A stretch of 17,829 nucleotides of DNA from an uncultured Eubacteriales bacterium (lineage in GTDB: Bacteria > Bacillota > Clostridia > Lachnospirales > Lachnospiraceae), in the NCBI GenBank assembly GCA_900321145.1, contig ONVB01000227.1, positions 1 through 17,829 of the forward strand, read 5' to 3'. The stretch's first letter is position 1. Every line of letters begins with the position of its first letter. Positions 7,818 to 13,237 of this stretch are shown here, in pieces. The notes beneath the pieces are model-generated. The model worked only from the letters and a program-made list of their open reading frames with translations, had not been told where the DNA came from and searched no databases. Position numbers and translations under genes: made by a program.

Positions 7818-8732
7818 ATGAACAGATTGAATATGAATGCTGACAATTTAATAGACGAGATAATCAATGATGCAAGAAATTATCTCATTAAGAGCAGGCT
7901 TCGCGTCGGAACCGCCACCTCGGTGGGATATAAGGATGTGAGGACTGCTTTTTATGTCCTCGACTCTAAGAGCACAGCCGATATCAAGGAGCAGCTGACT
8001 ATCCTTGACAAGGAGCTTTCGGCATCTGTCCCGACCGGGGAAGATGCATTAAAGAAAGCGGTTGACAAGCTTATCATAAGCTATAATCGTGTGATAGTCA
8101 CGGCGGAGGATTACTTGAACGGCAGCAACCCGCTGTCTGCCATGGCCCGGAAAAGATATGAGACCGTGGACAGGGTTTTGTGCCAGCTCAATATGGAGCT
8201 GTCGAGGTTAAAGTACGTGAGTGTGGATGAGGTTAAGGCAACGGGAAAGAAAAAGCTTACCTTTGAGGGATTTTTAACACTTGATGCCACAGGCAAGACG
8301 GTCAAGGGAAGCGCGCAAAAGACTGCAAAAAAGCCGGTGCCGGGGAAGAACGCCGAATCGCTTTCTCTTGAGGAATATACGGACAGCGTACTTGAGGCTG
8401 ACCGTGCTGCCGTAAAGAAAAACAGGAAGAATGCCGAGGCACTGTTCAAAGAGATAGAGACTGCTCTTGAGAACGATGAGAGAGTGGTATTGAAGCTTAA
8501 AGCTGAGAGCGGCAGAACGCCGGAGCTCTCACGCTTCAAGGTACTCGGGTTAGCGGAAAAGGACGGTGTCAACTTCGTGATGGTCAGAAACCCCTGGGAT
8601 GAGGGCAGGATAACCTACGAGAAGACAAAAGGAAGCGGAAGGATAGTTGCAAGAGCGCAGGAAGAGGAAGACAGTGCAGCACTTTATATAAAAGAAGACT
8701 TAGCGGGTGCCATTATGGAGATAGTGAAATGA
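7818..8732 (+). CDS. Hypothetical protein with helical N-terminal half and calpain-like RNPW C-terminal motif
   Basis: About 304 residues. The start could be ATG 7818 (AAGGAG at 7801-7806, 11-nt spacer) or GTG 7806, which overlaps that site; I prefer 7818. The N-terminal 140 residues look all-helical and contain AVDKLIISYNRV with a following AEDYL (about 81-101), similar to segments in neighbouring proteins. A Lys/Ala-rich linker follows (about 150-190). The C-terminus reads SRFKVLGLAEKDGVNFVMVR then NPW (258-260), which resembles the end of calpain-type (C2) cysteine peptidases, where a His-containing strand precedes the RNPW strand with its catalytic Asn. Here Ser238 stands where His would be, and no N-terminal peptidase half with a catalytic Cys is evident, so it is not an active peptidase. 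Its last codons overlap the next gene by ATGA. Confidence 0.82.
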   Translation: MNRLNMNADNLIDEIINDARNYLIKSRLRVGTATSVGYKDVRTAFYVLDSKSTADIKEQLTILDKELSASVPTGEDALKKAVDKLIISYNRVIVTAEDYLNGSNPLSAMARKRYETVDRVLCQLNMELSRLKYVSVDEVKATGKKKLTFEGFLTLDATGKTVKGSAQKTAKKPVPGKNAESLSLEEYTDSVLEADRAAVKKNRKNAEALFKEIETALENDERVVLKLKAESGRTPELSRFKVLGLAEKDGVNFVMVRNPWDEGRITYEKTKGSGRIVARAQEEEDSAALYIKEDLAGAIMEIVK

Positions 8733-9409
8733 CAGAACAGAGAGAAAAAAATGCGTATAACGAATACATAGTGATGCCAAGATTAAGAAAGCTTTTTACC
8801 ATGCTCGGCCGTGCGGGAGTAGACGGATATCTAACCTTCGGACAGGATGAAAGCTTAGGAATAAATGCCACTCTTGACTGCGGTGAAGTATTTATAAGCT
8901 ACAAGGCCTATAATGTGAATTATGTCGATCTGCTCAAGGTAAGGTATGACGCCTGCGACATGGTGCTTTCGATCAAATGTGCCGCAGAATGTGTGAACGA
9001 TCCGAGGGAGCTTCTTGTTCCGGAGGAGATCGTCGCAGAATCGGACGACCTTTCCGATCTTTTAGAAGCTTATGAGTCGGGAATCTGGCTTAAGCAGGAG
9101 GATTTGACCTACGACAGGGAGAGACTTTCGGATATCGTACCTTTGCTCGTTGAAAGGGACGTTCCCGTGACCGACAATTCCGGTGATAGGGATAAACCGC
9201 ATATCCTGATAGAGAGTGTCGACAGGTTTATAGAGCTTTCGGTTGTGTCGGATGACATAGGACGGCCTCTTATCTTGATGAGGGCCCCGAAAACCGCAGA
9301 TTCGGACCTTGCCGTGAGCACGGTGTTCTTTGACAACGGAGCAGTAAAAAGCGGTGAGCTGTATGAACGGGAGATAGGCATTTTTGAAAAATATTTGCAG
9401 ATCTGGTAA
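8729..9409 (+). CDS. Hypothetical acidic alpha/beta protein
   Basis: 226 residues, not recognised. It starts within the stop of the previous gene (ATGA), so translation is probably coupled and the two products are likely made in equal amounts, perhaps as partners. The protein is acidic and soluble, with no signal peptide. Strand-rich segments (GYLTFGQ, INATLDCGEVFISY, DMVLSIKCAA) alternate with helices, and it ends in a helix EREIGIFEKYLQIW. Small acidic alpha/beta proteins coupled to a larger gene are often chaperones, but this is only a guess. Last gene of the run from 6095; no clear terminator follows. Confidence 0.82.
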   Translation: MTEQREKNAYNEYIVMPRLRKLFTMLGRAGVDGYLTFGQDESLGINATLDCGEVFISYKAYNVNYVDLLKVRYDACDMVLSIKCAAECVNDPRELLVPEEIVAESDDLSDLLEAYESGIWLKQEDLTYDRERLSDIVPLLVERDVPVTDNSGDRDKPHILIESVDRFIELSVVSDDIGRPLILMRAPKTADSDLAVSTVFFDNGAVKSGELYEREIGIFEKYLQIW

Positions 9410-9466
9410 CCCGGGATTCTGATCGGTCGAGGGCATGTACCGGTCACAAAGCATGTGTTTTGTTGC

Positions 9467-9495
9467 TTGATATAAAAGCAAAAATATGATATATT
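9467..9495 (+). promoter_or_regulatory. Sigma-A type promoter for the 9542 gene
   Basis: TTGATA (9467-9472) and TATATT (9490-9495) are spaced by exactly 17 nt, with TG one base before the -10 box (9487-9488). This is one of the best promoter matches in the window; the expected start of transcription is about 9502. Confidence 0.7.
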
Positions 9496-9541
9496 GTTTA
9501 GTTGTTTCTTGTAAAAAATTATAAAAAAAGGAGAATGAAAA

Positions 9542-9955
9542 ATGGCAATCTTATTTGGAGTATTTGCAATTATTTTCGGAATTGTGGCACCTATACTTCT
9601 CGGTGTATGGGGTTTCCTCCTCACAGCAGTATTTGCAATCCTTGCGGGAGTATTTGCTGTCAGAGCAAAGAAAAACGGAGGTTCGGCCGTAGGCGGTATC
9701 GTAACCGGTATTGTAGGTATCGTTATTGGACTTGCCGGTATGGCCATCATGGTATCTATGTCCTCAGTAGTTGCGGACGAAGCTAAAAAGCAGAACCTGC
9801 CCATACTTTCAGAGCATGCGGAAAAGCTTAAGTATGGTGTGGTAGGCTTTGTAATAAGCGTTACCAACGACGGAGAGGATCTCGAAAAACTTAATCTTGA
9901 ATTAAAGAAATTCAATGATTCAAACCCTGATTCGACAACTACAACAGCAGAGTAA
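9542..9955 (+). CDS. Small membrane protein with Gly-rich transmembrane hairpin (DUF4190-like)
   Basis: 137 residues. The first 40 residues are hydrophobic and could span the membrane once or twice; a short basic loop (RAKKNGGSAVGG, about 42-53) is followed by another Gly/Ile/Val-rich span to about residue 75. This basic-GGxAVxG loop between two spans resembles DUF4190-type small membrane proteins. The C-terminal 60 residues are soluble and end in a Ser/Thr-rich tail. AAAGGAG lies close before the ATG. It is transcribed alone from its own promoter and bounded downstream by a hairpin. Function is unknown. An overlapping +1 frame at 9502-9786 is a shadow. Confidence 0.85.
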   Translation: MAILFGVFAIIFGIVAPILLGVWGFLLTAVFAILAGVFAVRAKKNGGSAVGGIVTGIVGIVIGLAGMAIMVSMSSVVADEAKKQNLPILSEHAEKLKYGVVGFVISVTNDGEDLEKLNLELKKFNDSNPDSTTTTAE

Positions 9956-9960
9956 GACAC

Positions 9961-10004
9961 AATATGCGGGATCCTCTTCTTTAACGGAGGGGATTTTGCA
10001 TATT
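9961..10004 (+). terminator. 19-bp hairpin, probable terminator
   Basis: Bases 9961-9979 can pair completely with 9986-10004 if G-U pairs are allowed (about five wobbles), leaving a six-base loop. The 3' arm contains TTTT followed by GCATATT rather than a clean U-run after the stem, so termination might occur at the inner stem (9971-9994 followed by TTTT). It lies between the membrane protein and the acidic-tailed GNAT gene. Confidence 0.6.
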
Positions 10005-10017
10005 TATATGATCGATT

Positions 10018-11145
10018 ATGCGAATAGAGACAATTACCTTAGAGGATATAAAAAAATATAGTAATCTGGATCCGTTCGGGACTTTAAAGAGACTCGTCTT
10101 CCCTAATTATTTTGCCATATGTGCCTTTGACAGAGAATCCGGAGGAAACGAGACTCCCGCGGGAATTGCGGTTGCCTGTGAGGAGAAGGATGGTGTGAGT
10201 ATAGACTGGCTCTTCGTAAGGAGCGGTTTCAGAAAAAAAGGAATCGGCGAAGCGCTTATAAAGAGACTGTTTGATCTGGCGATAGAGCTTGAAAAAAACG
10301 GTGTGTACTTCAAAGTCAAGAAGGAAGCCGGACTGTCGAGAATGACCGAAAGCGTCAAAAAGTATTTGACGAATCGCAGCTTTACGGAGACCAAAAAGAA
10401 GTACATGGAGTACTGTATCGACGTCAAGAGCTTTACGGATAATCCTGTCATAGCCGTGGACAAGAAAAAGATACTCAAGGCCAAACCACTTGGTATACTT
10501 AAGCCTGCAGAGATCTTAAAGGCAGTCAAGTCGCTTATGGGAGAGAAGACTGCCATGGCTCTTTATGATATGGATGAGTATGTGCCTGTTTTTGACGCCA
10601 AACTCTCAAGCGTGCTGATGTTTGAGGATGAAGCCTGCGGTCTGCTTCTCATGAAGAGTACCGGAAGCGATTGTTATCCCATATTTTTATACTCGGAGTC
10701 CCCGCAGGAGACATCGGCTCTTATGGTGTGCTCGGGACTTCTTGCTTCGCTTTATCTTTCGGATCGGACCAATATAAGATTTATGTTCCCGGACAAGGAT
10801 TTACAGTCTTATATGAAGAAGGTGTTTCCTGATTATAGCTACGGAGTCGAGATCATGTTTTCAGATATGAAAGATTATATCGGCGATGAAGACGATGATG
10901 AAGACGATTTTATCTTTGAAGATGATGATGAAGATGATGACGACTTTGATTTTGACTTTGATGATGATGATCTCGATGATGATGAAGATGATAATGACAA
11001 TGAAGACGAAGACGACATAGATGATCCTGACGAAGATCCTGAGGACGAAGACGGCTACAGTGACGAAGAAGATTACAGTGACGAAGACTTTGAAGAGTCC
11101 GCGGAGTTTGAGGATGAAGATGTCGATGAAGAAGACGAGGGTTAG
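10018..11145 (+). CDS. Two-domain GNAT-like protein with long poly-acidic tail, paralog 3
   Basis: 375 residues. Residues 1-285 match the layout of the proteins at 3128 and 6095: a strand ending WLFVRSG, the acetyl-CoA loop R-K-K-G-I-G at 72-77 (the same positions as in the 3128 protein), and a second half with CGLLLMKS and PIFLYSESP without a loop. Residues 288-375 form an extraordinary tail: 63 of 88 residues are Asp or Glu, the rest mainly Phe/Tyr/Gly/Ser/Asn/Pro, with no Lys or Arg. Such a tail is surely disordered and could bind basic proteins or metal ions, or act as a solubility tag. The ATG has no visible Shine-Dalgarno, but a stop at 10009-10011 and the match to its paralogs fix the start. 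It ends 3 nt before the cysteine desulfurase, whose ribosome binding site lies inside the tail codons. Confidence 0.87.
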   Translation: MRIETITLEDIKKYSNLDPFGTLKRLVFPNYFAICAFDRESGGNETPAGIAVACEEKDGVSIDWLFVRSGFRKKGIGEALIKRLFDLAIELEKNGVYFKVKKEAGLSRMTESVKKYLTNRSFTETKKKYMEYCIDVKSFTDNPVIAVDKKKILKAKPLGILKPAEILKAVKSLMGEKTAMALYDMDEYVPVFDAKLSSVLMFEDEACGLLLMKSTGSDCYPIFLYSESPQETSALMVCSGLLASLYLSDRTNIRFMFPDKDLQSYMKKVFPDYSYGVEIMFSDMKDYIGDEDDDEDDFIFEDDDEDDDDFDFDFDDDDLDDDEDDNDNEDEDDIDDPDEDPEDEDGYSDEEDYSDEDFEESAEFEDEDVDEEDEG

Positions 11146-11148
11146 AGT

Positions 11149-12288
11149 ATGCAGGTTTATTTTGATAATGCGGCTACTACGGTCGTATATCCCGAGGTAC
11201 GGGAGCTTAGTATAAGGCTTATGTCCGAGGATTACGGCAATCCTTCTTCTATGCATATTAAGGGTGTGGATGCGGAGGAGTATATAAAGACTGCCGCATC
11301 ACGCATGGCTGCCGCACTAAAGTGCAGGGATAAGGAGCTTATCTTTACCTCAGGAGGAACGGAGTCGAACAATCTGGCATTGATAGGTTCCGCTTTGGCA
11401 AAGAGACGCGCCGGGAAGCATATTATAACAAGTGCCATAGAGCACGCATCGGTGTCGTCCACGCTTGATTTTCTTCAAAAAGAGGGTTTCGAGGTGACAA
11501 GGATACCATGCGGCAGTGACGGTATCGTAAGTGTTGAGGATGTGGCGTCGGCAGTACGCGAGGACACCATCCTCTGTTCTGTTATGTTGATAAACAACGA
11601 GGTTGGAGCAGTCCAGCCTGTCTCAGAGATTTCCAAAGCAGTTAAAAGTATTAAAAAAGACATATATGTACATACGGACGCCGTACAGGCTTTCGGCAAG
11701 ATAAGGTGTGACGTGAGAGATCTCGGTGTGGATATGCTGTCGATAAGCGGTCACAAGATACACGGACCGAAAGGTTCAGGTGCCCTTTTCGTAAAGGAGG
11801 GTACCCTGATCAGACCTATCATTTACGGCGGAGGGCAACAGAGGGATATGCGTTCGGGTACCGAAAATGTTCCTGCGATAGCCGGCATGGGGCTTGCGGC
11901 AGAGATGATGACCGGTGCTATAGAGGCAAACACCTCATCGATGCTTGAGGTAAAAGAGATACTTGAACGTGGTTTTTCGGCCTTTGAACATGTAAAGATC
12001 AACTCCGGTGCGGCACCGCATATTGTTTCGGCAAGCTTTACGGGAGTCAGATCGGAGGTTATGCTTCATGCTTTAGAGGACAAGGGGATATATGTGTCTG
12101 CGGGATCGGCCTGCTCGACAAATAAGCCTCATGTGTCCGAGACATTAAAGAGTATGGGACTTTCCAAGGAAGAACTTGAATCCACGATAAGGTTTTCATT
12201 CAGTGAGCTTAATACGGTAAAAGAGGCCGAATATGTGGTCAAGACTGTGGGAGAACTGCTTCCGACTTTGAGGAGGTATACGAGATGA
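11149..12288 (+). CDS. Cysteine desulfurase (NifS/IscS family)
   Basis: 379 residues. This PLP enzyme takes sulfur from cysteine as a persulfide for iron-sulfur clusters or thiolated tRNA. Typical motifs are YFDNAATT at the start, TSGGTESNNLA, IEHASV, HTDAVQAFGK, the PLP lysine in SGHKIHGPKG (Lys203), RSGTENV, and the persulfide cysteine in SAGSACSTNKPHVSE (Cys322). The length and short active-site loop fit the Firmicute enzymes of the NifZ/YrvO type that feed ThiI or MnmA. The start is 3 nt after the acidic-tailed gene, so translation is likely coupled. In many Clostridia thiI follows directly; here a 24-codon ORF and rsmE follow, and thiI is 4 kb away. I give no symbol because the members of this family are hard to tell apart. 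Confidence 0.95.
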   Translation: MQVYFDNAATTVVYPEVRELSIRLMSEDYGNPSSMHIKGVDAEEYIKTAASRMAAALKCRDKELIFTSGGTESNNLALIGSALAKRRAGKHIITSAIEHASVSSTLDFLQKEGFEVTRIPCGSDGIVSVEDVASAVREDTILCSVMLINNEVGAVQPVSEISKAVKSIKKDIYVHTDAVQAFGKIRCDVRDLGVDMLSISGHKIHGPKGSGALFVKEGTLIRPIIYGGGQQRDMRSGTENVPAIAGMGLAAEMMTGAIEANTSSMLEVKEILERGFSAFEHVKINSGAAPHIVSASFTGVRSEVMLHALEDKGIYVSAGSACSTNKPHVSETLKSMGLSKEELESTIRFSFSELNTVKEAEYVVKTVGELLPTLRRYTR

Positions 12289-12359
12289 TAATTTCCGTTC
12301 TTAATGAAAAAATGAAAAAGCGCAGCTTTATGGAGACAAAAAAACAACGATCAAAATAA
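12285..12359 (+). CDS. Possible 24-codon ORF behind a strong ribosome binding site (small protein or gene relic)
   Basis: The ATG overlaps the desulfurase stop (ATGA), and AGGAGG at 12271-12276 lies 8 nt upstream, a perfect initiation site. The frame stops after 24 codons (MIISVLNEKMKKRSF and a basic end). Either this is a real basic micropeptide, or the initiation signal is left over from a longer gene once coupled to the desulfurase. Confidence 0.35.
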   Translation: MIISVLNEKMKKRSFMETKKQRSK

Positions 12360-12381
12360 TGATCAAAACAATGCTCAGTAA
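12316..12381 (+). pseudogene. Possible relic of an Asn/Gln-rich protein tail
   Basis: In this frame, just after a TGA, the DNA reads ALWRQKNNDQNNDQNNAQ then stop. The end of the gene at 3-809 has DLWRKQQ, then QDNQGNNDQH and stop. The shared LWR plus the N/Q/D-rich end suggests a leftover C-terminal tail of a paralog. The 12-bp unit gatcaaaa(t/c)aat is repeated in tandem at 12349-12372. The stretch is short and of low complexity, so chance is a serious alternative. Confidence 0.25.
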
Positions 12382-12420
12382 TGAAGCTCATATTAAAACC
12401 GGGGAAAAAGAAGTTATAAT

Positions 12421-13170
12421 ATGCACAGATTCTATATAAAGAACGAAGATACTGTCACCGGCGGGACCGTAAAGCTCACCGGTGACAGCTACAATCATAT
12501 AAGAAACGTACTCAGGCTTAACGCAGGCGATGAGGTAACGGTGTCGGATGGCGCCGGTACCGATTATACCTGCGTTATTGGTGATTTTGAAGACGGTGTT
12601 GTGAATCTTACCATAACAGACCTAAACCGCAATGCGGCCGAGCTGCCGGTAAGTATCACTCTGTATCAGGGCATGCCGAAAGGGGATAAGCTTGACCTGG
12701 TGATCGAAAAGGCGGTTGAGCTTGGCGCCGCAAGGATAGTCCCTGTGATGATGGAGCGGACTGTGGTCAAGCTCGATGAGAAAAAAGCCGAGAAGCGGCT
12801 TACACGCTACAGAGCCATAGCTGAGGCTGCGGGAAAGCAGTCGGGCAGAGGGATCATAGCTGAGGTGCCGGCCATCATGACATATGCAGAGGCAATCAAG
12901 GATGCATCGGCATTAGAAAGGGTGCTCGTTCCTTACGAGGATGCGCGAGGCATGGCGCACGCAAGAGCGGTCGTAAAAGCCATAAAGGATGACGGAGTAA
13001 GATCTCTGGGAATCTTCATCGGTCCCGAAGGCGGCTTTGCGGCAAAAGAGATAGAGCAGGCCGAGGCTGCCGGTTTTCTGGTATTAAGCCTGGGAAGCCG
13101 CATATTAAGGACCGAGACAGCCGGACTTACCATGCTGTCTATTATAGGATTTGAACTCGATAACGGATAG
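12421..13170 (+). CDS. rsmE: 16S rRNA (uracil1498-N3)-methyltransferase
   Basis: 249 residues. Methylates U1498 of 16S rRNA using S-adenosylmethionine. The N-terminal PUA-like part begins MHRFYI and has HIRNVLRL with AGDEVTVSDG. The C-terminal SPOUT domain has LYQGMPKGDKLDLVIEKAVE, the knot motif IGPEGGF (Gly201 to Gly205 region) and LGSRILRTETAGLTML, all family hallmarks. Length is normal. The start at 12421 is fixed by the family N-terminus even though the upstream site is poor (GGGG at 12401-12404, then purines). No clear promoter lies in the 130-nt gap, so it may depend on read-through from the desulfurase. Confidence 0.96.
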   Translation: MHRFYIKNEDTVTGGTVKLTGDSYNHIRNVLRLNAGDEVTVSDGAGTDYTCVIGDFEDGVVNLTITDLNRNAAELPVSITLYQGMPKGDKLDLVIEKAVELGAARIVPVMMERTVVKLDEKKAEKRLTRYRAIAEAAGKQSGRGIIAEVPAIMTYAEAIKDASALERVLVPYEDARGMAHARAVVKAIKDDGVRSLGIFIGPEGGFAAKEIEQAEAAGFLVLSLGSRILRTETAGLTMLSIIGFELDNG

Positions 13171-13194
13171 CGGAGGTTGAAGGGAGAAACCGCG

Positions 13195-13218
13195 ATGTTC
13201 GGAGAGAGAGAAGAATAA
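13195..13218 (+). other. Seven-codon ORF with good ribosome binding site
   Basis: AGGGAG (13181-13186) lies 8 nt before an ATG that opens MFGEREE then stop, 19 nt before the phosphatase start, whose own site (AAAGG) is weak. It could be a leader ORF that couples translation, or chance. Confidence 0.2.
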
Positions 13219-13237
13219 ACATAAAGGTAGCTTAAAG

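Noticed and set aside
9410..9460. Terminator after the 8729 gene
   Set aside because: GATCGG/CCGGTC can pair, but no T-run follows and GCATGT is a direct, not inverted, repeat.
9502..9786. 94-codon + frame overlapping the membrane protein
   Set aside because: Cys/Arg-rich frame-shifted reading; the 9542 frame has the membrane pattern and a proper ribosome binding site.
9109..9960. 283-codon open frame on the - strand
   Set aside because: It spans the end of the 8729 gene, a promoter and the membrane protein gene; it is Ser/Thr/Pro-rich as expected of an antisense shadow.
10861..11256. Hydrophobic Ile/Val-rich - strand frame of 131 codons
   Set aside because: It is just the complement of the GAT/GAA acidic repeat (ATC/TTC), so apparent membrane segments are an artefact.
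12415..12420. TATAAT directly before the rsmE start
   Set aside because: Transcription would start inside the gene, and the family N-terminus requires the ATG at 12421; probably chance.
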